Notes under the pieces: generated by a model | What the model was told of the DNA's origin: nothing | Seen by the model: only the letters and a program-made list of their open reading frames with translations | Database searches by the model: none | Origin: Gordius sp. MW1 | Taxonomy: Eukaryota > Nematomorpha > Gordioida > Gordea > Gordiidae | NCBI GenBank assembly: GCA_964036665.1 | Contig: OZ038527.1 | Coordinates: 496,001 to 560,000, forward strand | DNA length: 64,000 bases | Direction: 5' to 3' | Shown here: positions 27,460 to 39,592 of the stretch, in pieces | How the letters are laid out: the number at the start of each line of letters is the position of its first letter | Numbering within the stretch: position 1 is the first letter of the stretch | Position numbers and translations under genes: made by a program

Positions 27460-28734
27460 TTAGCCGTTAAATTTATTAGTTCATTTTAATTTTTATGTGG
27501 TGTAAGGGGGGGGGGGGGGGGTTGTGCAATTATATCTATAATATCATCAAGGACAATAACTTCTAAATACTCTTCTCGAACGAATTTTAATTTCATAATT
27601 TTTTTTTATTTTATGTTATAATTACGCCTTTTGAAAATCTAGCCTTAAAAAGGCTTTTAAATGTTCTCATTGTTTTCCTGCTATAAATATTGCCAGAAAA
27701 TGCTGCCAATATTGCATATGTAAAATTAAAATTTGTTATTATGTGGCCAAGATTTTTTGGGGTTGTGGCAATAAAATATTTTTATAAAAACTTTGTTGTA
27801 TAGTTTTTTTACTATTTGTATTATTTTTTAAAATGTCAACGATTTCTTGTCAATATCCCCGTTCTACTTTGTGCCCTTACAATTCATTTATACAACTTAT
27901 AATACCAAGTGAAATTTTCTATATTGTTTCAACTACATTACTTTGTTTTATTTATGAATAAATTTTATTTATTTTATGCCCTAGAAACATGAGGGTCTGA
28001 GACATACCATACCAGTATGATTTTATTATATTAGAAAAAATATACAAAGTAGTAGCGGAATTTTAAGTTTGTCCAACGTTTACGAGGGAAAAAAATTTCA
28101 TTTGCGTTTGACCCATGGTCGTATCCAGGTTTTGGATTAGGGGGGGGGGGGAACATATTTTTTTTTGATTTTTAAGGATTTTTGTAGTTACATTTTTTTT
28201 GTCCCCCCCCCCCATGGCTTGACCTGCTCAGCCTCCCAAGGCAAAAATGCTAGCGACGCCACTGCTAAAAGAATATCAGAAGTTTTATAAAAGATTTCTA
28301 TTCATATGTAACATCGTTGAGTTTAAAAAGCGAAATCAGGTAGTTTTCATTCGTTTGACGATAGTGCAACAGGGAAATGAACAGAAGAGAATCCAAAAGC
28401 AAAACTAATTCAGTAAAAACATGAAATCCATTATTTTCCAAAGATGAAATATTTACACAGCTTGTGGGTGTCGTACATCTGTTCTAGAAAATTTAATAGC
28501 ACTTTCAATAAACTTAACTTTTTTCTATATAATTATTCTTAGTTGTTAAACCTCTTAAACTGGACAGAGTTTACTGTTTGCGATAAGATATGTAAACATT
28601 TTATAAATTGGTGCTTTTCATTTTAGAATACCTACTTAAGCAAATATAGAGCCTTGCAAATTGCTTTTCTTTAAGACGAGCTCATTTCTAAACTGATAAT
28701 TTTATTTTTTGTTTTGTCCCTAAATAATAATGGT

Positions 28735-29073
28735 TATTAAAGCCCGATACGAGCTATATTTAGAGCCCTAAAAAATGGAACTTTGACCCGAGCCCAAAAT
28801 TTTTATTCTTTAGCCCAAGCCGACCCGAGCCGGATTTTTTGAAATGTAAATTTATAAAAAAATATATTCAGAACAAAAATTTGTCTCATCTAAATAGCCT
28901 ACCCAACAAAATAATTAGTAAAAATTTTTAAAATCTTTTAGCTATATTTTACCTCGGGCCGGGTTCGGGTCGGATTGACCATCAAGCTCAACCGGAACCC
29001 GAAGTCCGATTAAATTTTAATTTTTAGCCTGAGGGCTTCGGACGGCCCGTGTAGAGTCTTATCCCGGCCCTAC
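28735..29073. repeat. element rich in GCCCGA/CGGGCC motifs, probable hAT-type MITE
   Basis: GAGCCCAAAATTTTTATTC, CCGACCCGAGCC, then CGGGCCGGGTTCGGGTCGG and GGACGGCCCGTGTAGAGTC, ending CCCGGCCCTA at about 29071. The motif-bearing arms face each other across an AT core. Remaining sequence at 28273-28734 and 29074-29680 shows no gene. Confidence 0.45.
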
Positions 29074-29688
29074 TTTTTTTAAATAATATAAATTTTGTTT
29101 TAAAGAGTTTGTTGACTGACTATTGGTTGGGGGTAGCATGGTTGGCGCGAATTTAGGTTAAATTTTTCGAGCTTTGGTCGCGTCTCAAAATAAATACAAA
29201 ATCATTTTTATTTAATTCTTACCTTATAGTGCAACAGTCATTATATTAACAATAATTTTTCGGACATTTTAGTTCTCTGACACCTTTTTAATATTGAATT
29301 TAAAAGATTTTTAAAGCAATATTATCACCTTCAAAACATTTATTCCTTGCTTGTTTGAATAAAAAGATATAAGCATTCAATCTTAACGAATAACTTATCA
29401 TTCTAAAATTTTTAATTCGCCAATTGTATAAAAAGTGCATAGTTATACAGACTATAAAATAGAGAAGAAATTAATTTTAGAACAATTAGTTTTTTCGGGG
29501 ACACTTTAGAGTTACACCAAAACGACCTGGGGAAGACTAAATAAGCAAAAAGAAGATTGTCTTTTATTGATAGTAATCTATTTTAAAGCGCTTACAAATT
29601 TAGCATTTAAAAGCTAGGATCTTAAAAAAGGTGTTTATTTTCGGGAAAATATAGACTGCTGTCTATGAGAAGCTTGGACTGTAATCCG

Positions 29689-29890
29689 TAGAGTTGTTAA
29701 ATTGCTAACTTGCTTCAACTCCAGCTACCATTTGCTCGAGTTTCTGCTCGGCCCTCGAGCATTTTTATATGCTACTGTTCTGCCTAGTGCACCGAACAGC
29801 GAGCACATATTGTGCTAACGACCATATGAAGCAACTTAGTGTGCGTGCTCGCGTCTGGAGTTGAAGCAAGTTAGCAATTTAACAACTCTA
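29689..29890. mobile_element. 202-bp hAT-type MITE with perfect 8-bp target duplication
   Basis: The left end TAGAGTTGTTAAATTGCTAA and its following bases are repeated in reverse complement at the right end (to AACAACTCTA at 29890). GTAATCCG flanks both sides (29681-29688, 29891-29898). The inner part carries CTCGAGCA-type motifs shared with the fold-back element at 44166-46463. It is non-coding. Confidence 0.92.
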
Positions 29891-29899
29891 GTAATCCGT

Positions 29900-31100
29900 C
29901 TATCACACATTTGAAATTTCTTATTTTCTCTAGGTGTGGCTTTTTTATCGCCTGTTTGAAATATTCAATTTGTTTCACGAATAATTTAAAATTAATATCA
30001 TGAATTTTATCGTTTTATGACCAAGGTGTATTTACCATATTTTAAATAAATTATACTTCTAATTTCAATTTAACATTTATTGTTTGTTGGTAACATAGGC
30101 GCAGGCAGGATTTTATTCAGAGAACAAGGAATATGAGACAGAACCATTTATTTTAGCAATTTTACACAAAAATGGCAATAGATACTTTGCGATTCAAATT
30201 TATATAAAAAGTTAATTTTCTTACTTGATATATATATATATATAATAAGTCTAAATTTTGGCTGGAAAAGAAGCGGATTCCTGGTGATTATTTTGTTATA
30301 TGAAGTCATAACATGTTCAAAACGGTTCCAGGTAAATAAATACGTCATACGTGCACAGTAATTGGCAAAACGATGCCAATATAAAAAAGTGTAGTAACTT
30401 CCATTATTGGCTTCATTATCAATTTAAGGTGGTTAAAACATTTATTGCATTTTTAGACTAAAGATGGCGATAACTTAAGTTCCAATTTTAAAGTTAGTTC
30501 GATGCCCTTCTAGTTGTTTAACCAAAAGTTTGAGAGGTAGGATATTTCATATTAATTTCATATAACTAATGATATGGTGGGGTAATAATAGTAAAGTAAT
30601 TTGAAACTTCTCTTTTACAATAGCAAAAATCAATTTACTAAAAAAACATTTATATTTTGTTTTGTGTGTTTTCATATACTTTGTCTTTGTGTCACTCGCT
30701 GTTTCTCCATATTCGATATTGAATTGTTGTGCTTTGATTACAACTTTTTTCAAATTCTCCTGAAAGTTTTATTGACGTTACTATTTAATTGAACTTAACC
30801 ATTATATTTTAAACTTGTTGACTTATTTATAGTTAAAGTCCTTCTGCAGCCATTGTCATAAAGTGTTGTTGCAACCAAATAATTTCGCAAAACTCACGAG
30901 CTATCTTTTCCAATTCTTGTTAGTGCTAAAATACCCACTGTTATCACTTATTATTAATAATTTACACTCTATTGCTTGAGGGCCTTGTTTAATAGCTGAT
31001 GCTTAACGTGCTCACTTGCGTCAGATTCTAAATTAGAGCATGACAAAAATTTAAAAAACAGTTAGCTACGCCTTAGACCTAAAATTAAACGAAATGAAAA
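29900..31100. other. AT-rich stretch with no supported gene
   Basis: The open frames at 30148-30348, 30547-30753 and 30601-30792 are AT-rich, overlapping and without recognisable motifs. A short GGCGCAGGCAGGATTTTATT at about 30101 resembles the end of a dispersed element. Nothing else is seen. Confidence 0.4.
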
Positions 31101-31104
31101 TTAG

Positions 31105-31260
31105 TTGCCCTCGAGCACTTGGGACTTCACCACGGTCAACATATTTGCCCCATCCAACTCTTCTCCCGACCTTATGGTCAGGGCAGAGAATAGGAAGACA
31201 ACCAAATATTCGTCCCTCGAGGACACAATATTCATTCCCGTAATGGAAACCACTATTGGA
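31105..31260 (+). pseudogene. 3' fragment of a non-LTR retrotransposon ORF
   Basis: The plus-strand frame gives VRAENRKTTKYSSLEDTIFI and then PVMETTIG. This is the signature seen at the C-terminus of many invertebrate LINE reverse-transcriptase ORFs (E-x-x-K-x-x-K-Y...F-x-P-V-x-x-E-T-x-G). It is short, starts without a Met, and is cut by the GATCCG-rich element that follows. Confidence 0.5.
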
Positions 31261-31261
31261 A

Positions 31262-32022
31262 ATTTAGGCACTGAAACTTTTGATCCGATCCGATCCGAGG
31301 GGTTTTTGAAAATTTTATATCCATCCGATCCGATCCGAGTTTTTTAAAATCTAAATACGATCCGATCCGAAATTTTTAAATTAAAATTTTACGAACAGAA
31401 CTTTTTATTGATGATTAAATTCAAAATACATAAAAATAAGGTATAGCAATTTTAATAGACCTAAAATAAATATAAAATTTTATTTGACTAATTCCATATT
31501 ATCATATAAAAATAATAAAGAATCTAAATTTTCTGGTTTAATTCGGGGAAAGGAGCTACGCGTCTGCTTTAAGGAAAGGGGAGATTTGATAATTTTCGGA
31601 GTTGAGTTGAGATAGAAAGGGATGCGTGTGCTAAAAATGAAACGGGAGATGCTGATTTATCATTGACACTAGCTCCTTTCTCGCCAAACAAGAAAGTCTA
31701 GCTAGGGAAAAACGCTAGGGAAATACTGATAAATATATTAGGGTAAGTTAGGTGAGAGGTGGTAATGGGCATCAAAAATGGTAAATTAAAAAAAGAATGC
31801 AAAGATAATTATGAAAAGGTACACTAAAATTTTTTATTTAATTAATTAGAACTTATTATTGTTTATTTTAAATTTGAAAATCCGATCCGATCCGATCCGA
31901 CTAAAATAAAATGTTCATCCGATCCGATCCGATCCGACTTCCGAAATTAAAATGTTGATCCGATCCGATCCGAGTTCGGACGGATCGGATGTCGGATCGG
32001 ATTGATCCGTGCCCACCTCTAG
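31262..32022. mobile_element. hAT-like non-autonomous element with GATCCGATCC subterminal repeats
   Basis: The right end, read outward, is TAGAGGTGGGCACGGATCAA, a typical hAT-type terminus. Arrays of GATCCGATCCGA lie at about 31280-31370 and, mostly in the other orientation, at about 31880-32010. The AT-rich core has no open frame. The left terminus and the target duplication are not clear. 32023-32232 shows nothing. Confidence 0.5.
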
Positions 32023-32232
32023 TTTGAATAAGACCTGATATATACGAAGAATAGGTTAATCAGCTTATAAAATCGTGAATAAATTAATATCATTTAAACA
32101 AAACATGTAAATATTTAATTTGTCTTTGTAATTACTAACAATTCCAGTATCTATACAAGATTATTATTCGTGAGTTACTAAAATTAAAAGTAAACTATAA
32201 GAAAGCATTCTTTTGTTCTACAAGGTAAAGGC

Positions 32233-33159
32233 TTAAACATCTCTAACAACTTGATTGTTTGTAACTTTTTTAGACAAGTTATCTACTTTATTACTCGTTT
32301 CGTCCTGATAGAACCTTCCATTGTCATCTTCATCCTCTTCACCTAGGGCAGGATTCATGGTGTTATCTTGCGAATCATTTTTATTCAGAATTGCTCCACT
32401 CGACGGACCTTCAAACTTAGCACATTCTCTTCGCAACTGGAAATTTTCAAAATTCAATTCTTCCAATTCCACCTTTAATTTTTCCATAGTTTCTTGAGCT
32501 TTCCCAATGTTGCCATACAAAATTTTAGCTCTATTATAAGCTTGCTCCAAATCTCTAGCCACAGCCTTGATTTGAGCAGGCTTAATGTTTCCGCCTCCTT
32601 CAGATGAAACAACTGATATGAAATCGGTTATAGCGATTGATTGATCGGTAAGTAAACCCGATTTTTTTAAAATAGCACCAATATCATCTTTAGCCTTCTG
32701 CCAAATTCCACCGTTATTAATGGGTGACACGACGTTGGAATTTTTATTACTAGTTGTACATTCTGCCTTACTCTCACCCGACGCTAGCACACCTTTACTG
32801 TATACGGCAGATCCTCCTGTCTTTTTTATTTTTTGAAGCTTTTGCGTAACCGATTGTATTTCCCCTTTCAATTTCCCAATTTTCTCAATGTATAGTTCGT
32901 GCTCTTGTTTGAGAAATTGTTTATCCTTCCGCACCTCGTCCGCATAAGTGACTAGTGCTAAAAGATTTTTATTGTAACGACCAATTACTTTTGATCCATG
33001 AATTCCAGGTTCCATTTCATACCTAATCTCACTTCCACTCTGAAGAAATAAAAATGACGGGCCTGGCCAGTTGCTTCCACCCTCGGCATTGGGCGAGATC
33101 GGAGCTGCGCTTATTATATAACTTGAAGGATCTCTTTTATATGAATTTGCTTGACTCAT
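32233..33159 (-). CDS. intronless 308-aa coiled-coil protein, unknown function
   Basis: An uninterrupted ATG-to-stop frame (start ATGAGTCAAGCAAAT) in DNA clearly GC-richer than its flanks. Residues about 60-115 form a heptad-rich charged segment (VRKDKQFLKQEHELYIEKIG, then KLKGEIQSVTQKLQK). A second lies at about 205-245 (AQETMEKLKVELEELNFENF). The start is Ser/Pro/Gly-rich and the C-terminus is acidic (GEEDEDDNGRF). No signal peptide, membrane segment or known catalytic motif is seen. It could be a scaffold or vesicle-associated protein, but I do not recognise the family. Being intronless beside multi-exon genes, it may be a retrocopy or a genuinely single-exon gene. Confidence 0.7.
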   Translation of the reverse strand: MSQANSYKRDPSSYIISAAPISPNAEGGSNWPGPSFLFLQSGSEIRYEMEPGIHGSKVIGRYNKNLLALVTYADEVRKDKQFLKQEHELYIEKIGKLKGEIQSVTQKLQKIKKTGGSAVYSKGVLASGESKAECTTSNKNSNVVSPINNGGIWQKAKDDIGAILKKSGLLTDQSIAITDFISVVSSEGGGNIKPAQIKAVARDLEQAYNRAKILYGNIGKAQETMEKLKVELEELNFENFQLRRECAKFEGPSSGAILNKNDSQDNTMNPALGEEDEDDNGRFYQDETSNKVDNLSKKVTNNQVVRDV

Positions 33160-36100
33160 CGAACTCGTTAGGATCTTATAATTACTATGTAAACTTCATC
33201 TTGTCATTATAATATAAGATTGTTGTTAAATGTCATGGTTAAAACAAATGCGCACATACTTGTTAAAATTGTAATTTATTGATTATTGAGCTCAAACAAT
33301 TATCCACACACCTACGAGTTAATGTAATCTTACCAACATCTGGCTTATATAATTTTGGAAAAATGACAAATACGTAGGCCCCAAGTTTATTCACTAATTT
33401 TAGCAAATTTGCTTAAATCGCCAAAATAAAAAACACCTACCAGAGATCCTCTTGTAAATATTAAAATTAACTGTAAAAAGCGACAATATAATAACTTACT
33501 CAACGTATAGTTAAACTAAAGATTAGCCCAGGCTTTAAGCTTATCTAAGTAAGATTGAAAAATCCAAACTATTTTACAATGTTAAAATTTGATTTTTTTT
33601 AAACTAAAACCCAATATTAAGTATAATAACGATTTTAGGCCAGACCTGATCCATCCACTCTTCCTAGTGTTATAAGATTAAATAGTTTTCAACCAATGGC
33701 TAATACATCAAGGGATTTTGTTTATAACTAATTTATTATTATTATATTTATTTAAAATCCGTCATTATGCAATTGAAATCCTTAACATTTTGTTTGAATT
33801 TAAAACTTACCACAACTTAGTATATTAATAATTCCAAAAATCCGTTTTGAGAACTAAACAATGTGTGTTAAGTCCTATTTGATTCGCTCTTACTAATGGT
33901 ATCATTAAAAAATTTAATGAGTAAAGGATTAGTTAAAACTTAGTTAAAGATTGCACCCATGCTTTCTAAAATCAATTATTTTAGAGCCTCTTTATTAATG
34001 GAAGTGCACTTTTTAATTTTTTTATCGATTAATATCATATTTTATCAACTGCAATTCAATAATGTTTTTTTAGATTTTATAATCAAGGATTATATTTTGT
34101 AAGTTTATATTATTTTATATTTTTTATATAGAATTTATATGAACAGTAAATTACTTTTTTTTTAATAATTTCTAAAAATATATTTTTATAATAATTCAAA
34201 TATGTTTTTTCACATTTTATAATCAAGGATTATATATTGTAAGTATATATTATTCTTTATATATAATTTATTTTCTAAATAGTTAATTACATTTTTTAAT
34301 AATTACAAAAATATATGCCTAAAATAACAAAATAGCACACTAATGTAATACACCTTAAATGTCTTTATCAAAATTAAAGTGAGTAATTATTTAGACAACA
34401 TTAATAATTATAAATTTGGCTTATAACCCAAATTTAGTATTTTTAAGAGCTTTATCAAAAACAAAATTTTAAAAAGAAACCATTAGAATTAAACAGATTT
34501 CTTAACGAAACCGCTTTAACTTTTATATGAAGTTTATAAAATACATGTCAAATAATCAATTTTATAATCAAATATTAATTATTGGAGAGTTTGATTATTT
34601 GATTGTTATATTCCCTAGCGGAATGTTCACCGATATTTAAAATTTTTAACTTGATTCTTTCATATTCACAAAATATGTATTTTTAAAAAATAATAAGTTA
34701 TTATATAAATTAATCGATGTATATTATTAATTTTTTTATCTTAACTGAATTCAAGTCTACTTCTCATTCAATAAACAAGATGGCTGTATTTTAATATATA
34801 TATTAGAAAAGATCACTAGACATAAAAATCAAAACTATTAAATTTTATTGTTCATAAAGACTATCAAATGTCTAATATAAGATAAACAAATGTTTTGTTT
34901 TATAATCTCGTAAATAATTAAAACTATTGTTAAGCCAACACTTAAATGTAATTTATGATGATGGTGGTTTTGATGAGATTTTTAGGGCTTATATATATAT
35001 CTTTTTCTATTAGATCCTAATTTTAACATCTAAGTTGTGAGTGCATATAAATTACTTGCCTTTACAAAAGTACTTGTAATAATGATGAGCATTAATTTAC
35101 AGCTACATAATAGTAAGATTTGGAAAGTAAAAAAGACGTATAGAAATCTCTTAAATTACTATAAAAGATTTAAGAGAAACTCTAAAAGCGTGCATCCTGT
35201 TTTATATGATTGGAATGCAATATTTCGTTAAAAGTAAGAAATTAATAGTCACGCGTAACATTTTAATTAAGTAAAAATTTGACGGCTATTTCATAGCACA
35301 AAAGATATTGACTTAATTAAGAACCAAGCCTCAGAAGACAATAAAATCTTTCCGTTCTAAATTTAAACCATACACCCATATAGTGCTGATGGTGCTTTTA
35401 ATAAATTATGTTTTTCTTCTCTCAAACCTTTAAATGATTATGTTTTTTCCTAATATCACTCGTAAAAGGATTTGCCTCTACTCCTCTTTTAATTAAATTT
35501 TTATAATTAAGATAGATCAATATATAACTGAGTTTCCTTAATATAGAAGACATGTATTTGGTGTAAGAATACTTGCAAGAAATCATTATGCATAAATGCA
35601 CGTTATCGCTAATATATAGATTTAATTATTTTATTAAATCCAATGCAATATAAGTTTTTTTATCACAAACTTACATAAAGTTTAAACCTATGATTTTGGC
35701 GAGTTAAATAAGGGACAATTGGTTCTGATAATTTAAACTCCACAACCAAAAGGCCAACGACTGCATAAATTGTTGGTCTACAGGATAAATGTTTATAATT
35801 GCATTGAAATGTTCGCTACATTTTAAAGATATAACAAATTGAGAACTTTAAGCTTCAGTGAACATATTAACATTTTAGATGGCATCCTTGATATAATATA
35901 ATCCGTTGAACATGGCCAGGTTTAGATATCTGTGCTTCAAGAAATGATTACTAACTTTTTCTATCTCTCTTAAACGCAAGCAAATTGTTATCTTAGAGTT
36001 AAGCTAATAGATCGGATTTGATTTGTGGCATATAGCGCTAAAATTATAAAAAAACAATGTCACTTCTAAGACAAGTAGTCCCTTTAAGATAATCAAATAG

Positions 36101-38050
36101 TCATTGCAATTCAAAAGATTGATAAACATAAAATTGCAAATACGACAATATCGAGTTAAAAGGAATCGAGAAAATAGAGACTTTTTATGTGTATTTTGTA
36201 ATCGTTGTAAGAAATGTAAATAAAAATTATTGGCAAAACAGCATAATATTATTGGAGTCTTATAATCTTCTACGAAGTCTAAAGTATCTACGGAAGGTTA
36301 ACATTAACACTAATTACTCTTACTTAAAAGCATAGCGCGATGGCAATTAATTCATTAATAAGTGGCCATTTTGAAAAGGGTACATTATTTGCACCCTCAT
36401 TAAATATTAATAAAACAAAACATTTTGAAACAAACCGAAGAGCAAGGTGTTAAATAACGTTTAATTTTATGATTCATTTATGTTAACCGAAAGAGAAGGG
36501 AAAGGGGGTTGAAATGAAATCAATATCATTTTGTGTTTTGTCCAAATATGGTCGCCCCTACCTAGCAATCGTATATATTATAATCAATTATTTTACCGTT
36601 CTTTTAAAATTATAGACTAAACACGTAGATCCTAATTATCAATGATCCTTATAAAATTATTTCAAAATTTCGTAAAATGTTGCATTATCATTATTTATTC
36701 TCCTGAAAATAATCATTTACCTCCCCCTAATTTTATGCGATCCATATAGGATATATTCTACGGTTATACAAATCATGAATTTAAATACTAAAACATATTA
36801 GTTATGCTTACAAATTGAAGCTCCTTATTCTTTATCCTAAAACCTAGCAAAGTTAGATTAAAGAGTATATACACTTGACGTTGCTAATTTTAGATTACTT
36901 CTTTTAAAATCAATTGTACTTTTGTTTAACATTTCGTCCAATTAAAATGACTTATAACAATCTCTAAAATTATCAATTTATTGAGTTTGTTGGGAGTGTG
37001 GAATTAAATGAAAGGGTGCAAATTGCATAAAAATCTACGATTTTTACGAGAAATAGTTATGGAATAAATTTTTTGTCATGTTGAAGAGCTTAATTATTTT
37101 ATTAAATGAGAGATGAGTGTAAAGTAATAGACTAATTGCAATAGTTTTATGATTGATTGGATCTACGGCAACTTACGCAACAACATGAAAAGTGTCACCT
37201 ATTAATTATTACTTGTAATCAAAAATGTCGTGTTAAATTGTGTTTTAAAATTTAGTATATAATACATAACGACCATTCAATAAAAATGTAATCTCTAACA
37301 ATTTAATTTAAGCTTAAAGTTTCTGAAGGCATACTAGACATATAGGGTAAAAGGGGGTTTTATAAAAAATTAACACATTTTTAACGTATGATTATTAATC
37401 CAAAAACTTGTTTAATGATCATTTCTTTTATGATTTATGTCCTTACAGCATATTGCTAGGGAATATATGGCATGCGTGAAACATTAACAACTCGAATGGT
37501 GTATGAGTTAATGATATTATATAGAGCAAACCTCATACAACAAAATGTAAAATTATCGCAACATCTATCTGATGGCTCCCTAAGGAAAATCTGAGACAAG
37601 AATTGTCATCATAGGTGTGTATTTTATATGTGAATCGTAGTCTGAATTAAATATTAATCATCCTTCCAAATCTATGGTCAAGGAATGAACCGGACATGTC
37701 ACATTTCCGAAATGGTTAGGTAAGCACGCAAGGGAGACAAATTAATACCTAATTAACTCCTGTGATAACACATAGGGTGTTCCCATTAATACAAAAGCGT
37801 TAGCTCCTTAATATTTATTAAGTTTCGTAGACGCTTTCTCGTAATACACATTATTACATGATCCACTAGAACCTGGTTTGAACATCGACTATGAATGGAT
37901 ACTTTAAACTTCATGACTTATATTTAGCAATTCAAGCTACCGTAACAATAGGTCCTTATTAATATAAAGTAGTCACTTGCTTCAGCTTCGTTATTTAAAG
38001 CATAGAGAACAAGGGAAGATTGATTATTCCAACTACGCATTGTAGTTATA
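33160..38050. other. 4.9 kb AT-rich intergenic region upstream of GPCR 1
   Basis: No exon could be supported. The open frame at 35037-35231 starts with GTG, is Lys/Asn-rich and has no splice or homology support. A two-copy repeat (TTTTATAATCAAGGATTATA) occurs at about 34076 and 34216. A TATA-like TTATTTAAAG at about 37990 lies 60 bp before the GPCR start codon and could be its core promoter. Nothing else stands out. Confidence 0.4.
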
Positions 38051-39592
38051 ATGAATCCAAGCTCTTCGACATCGACTCAGACCTTAGACGACGATATGGG
38101 ACTAGAATTAAAAAATGCGGATTTACACCGCTTTGAAAATATCATGTCTATCACCGTTCCTACTATATTTGCCTTTATCGTGCTCATAGGAATTGTTGGG
38201 AACATTATGGTAATATTAGTGGTTAGAGGCAATACAAAATTAAAACGAAATCCTACTCATATTCTCATCATTAATTTGGCTTGCACGGATATTTTATTCT
38301 TGCTAATTTGTGTGACGGTTACCGGTGTAGGCTATAGGATGGGCGATTGGCCATTCGGAAATAACATGTGCAAGGTCGTGCAGTACCTAATTTACGTCAC
38401 GGCCTATGCCAGCATCTTTACCCTAGTCCTTATGTCGTTAGACCGATATCTAGCAGTAGCCCACCCCATTTTTAGCGTGGCTGTTCGGACTAAGACACAT
38501 ACCTACGGTGCGTTGAGCGTTTGCTGGATTCTGGTTTTGGCTATAAATGTCCCCATTTTGTTCGTTTATGAATTGCAGGCGAAAGAAATGTCGTCACTAT
38601 ACGACATCATATTTCAAATAAACGCGAATCCTAGCAACCAAATTGACACACAAATTGAGGAGTCTTTCAAAGAACCTCTTTTCAATATCACATTTTTTTC
38701 GCCTTACGAGCAAACTAACAAACATCCCTGGGCTTTAGGAAACTCACTTGATGAAAGCAATGCAGCATTAGCGGCCCCATTATATTTCAAACTCAATTTA
38801 TCGCACTCGGGCCCTACGTATCCTTACCCTTCTGATGCCTTAACGCAGCACAAAATTCGTATATGTTTGATCATCGATAAGCACGTGGAAAAAGTTATTT
38901 TTATAACGTTTTTTGCCTTTGCGTTCGTCCTACCCTTGATCCTAATATCTCTTCTCTATGTGGCCATGTTGCGTAGCTTATGGACAAAATCTTTGGCTAT
39001 GAAAGGGGCGCGAAAGAATCCTCCCTCAAATTTAGATGTCAACCTGAGGGGTAGATACCGTACCGAGGGCGTAACTTCTCGCAGGCGCATAACTAAGTTG
39101 GTTATTACCATAGTGAGTGCCTTTGCACTCTGTTGGCTTCCTATCCACATGGTGCTCCTCCTAATTCACGTGGCTGGATTTCACGATAAAATGATTCTTA
39201 TTGTTCAAGTGGCTTGTCAATGCTTGGCCTACACTAATTCTTGCATAAATCCCATCTTGTATTCCTTCCTTTCGGACAATTTTAGAGACGGTTTTTTCAA
39301 GCTCGTCATGTGTTCCAGGCGTGGCTTCGCTCATCAAAGAAGGAACCAAAAGGATTACATAGACAATCCACAATTAGTGAAAAATGCCAAAAAAGTACAG
39401 CCTAAGAGTGCTACGGATCAGGAAAATTGGGGATATGAGCTGTTGACTAAACCCACAACTGAGACCACCAATAGTAACAAACGCATAATAACATTCTTGG
39501 AAGGCAACGGGCCAGATCATTTTTACACCGTGCATGTGAATGTAGAATGTGATGAACCGGCAATCGTAATTGAAAATCATGGGTCCCAGTAA
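38051..39592 (+). CDS. rhodopsin-class peptide GPCR, allatostatin-A/galanin receptor type, with very long second extracellular loop
   Basis: Single-exon 513-aa seven-helix receptor. Landmarks: GN in helix 1 (N51), LACTD in helix 2 (D80), WPFG loop, Cys107, the helix-3 DRY at 131-133 (SLDRYLAVAHP), CWLP in helix 6 (361-364), NPILY in helix 7 (400-404), FLSDNFRDGF after helix 7. The wording around WPFG...YLIYVTAYASIFTLVLMSLD is that of allatostatin-A/galanin receptors, which couple neuropeptide binding to G proteins at the plasma membrane. Oddity: extracellular loop 2 runs from about residue 175 to 281 (about 105 residues, with an N-I-T and an N-L-S glycosylation site) before the conserved Cys at 272, several times the usual length. 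The loop reads through in frame with no splice signals of an intron that would remove it cleanly. The ligand is inferred, not shown. Confidence 0.88.
   Translation: MNPSSSTSTQTLDDDMGLELKNADLHRFENIMSITVPTIFAFIVLIGIVGNIMVILVVRGNTKLKRNPTHILIINLACTDILFLLICVTVTGVGYRMGDWPFGNNMCKVVQYLIYVTAYASIFTLVLMSLDRYLAVAHPIFSVAVRTKTHTYGALSVCWILVLAINVPILFVYELQAKEMSSLYDIIFQINANPSNQIDTQIEESFKEPLFNITFFSPYEQTNKHPWALGNSLDESNAALAAPLYFKLNLSHSGPTYPYPSDALTQHKIRICLIIDKHVEKVIFITFFAFAFVLPLILISLLYVAMLRSLWTKSLAMKGARKNPPSNLDVNLRGRYRTEGVTSRRRITKLVITIVSAFALCWLPIHMVLLLIHVAGFHDKMILIVQVACQCLAYTNSCINPILYSFLSDNFRDGFFKLVMCSRRGFAHQRRNQKDYIDNPQLVKNAKKVQPKSATDQENWGYELLTKPTTETTNSNKRIITFLEGNGPDHFYTVHVNVECDEPAIVIENHGSQ

Larger units (their letters stand above)
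26091..28264. mobile_element. hAT-family DNA transposon with perfect 8-bp target duplication
   Basis: Left end CAGTGGCCTAGCTAGG and right end (reverse complement) CAGTGGCGTCGCTAGC are terminal inverted repeats. The element is flanked on both sides by CTAAAAGA (26083-26090 and 28265-28272), an exact 8-bp duplication as hAT elements make. It carries remnants of a ZMYM1/DUF4371-type hAT transposase, described separately. Long G and C runs lie near 26110, 27508, 28140 and 28203. Confidence 0.85.
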
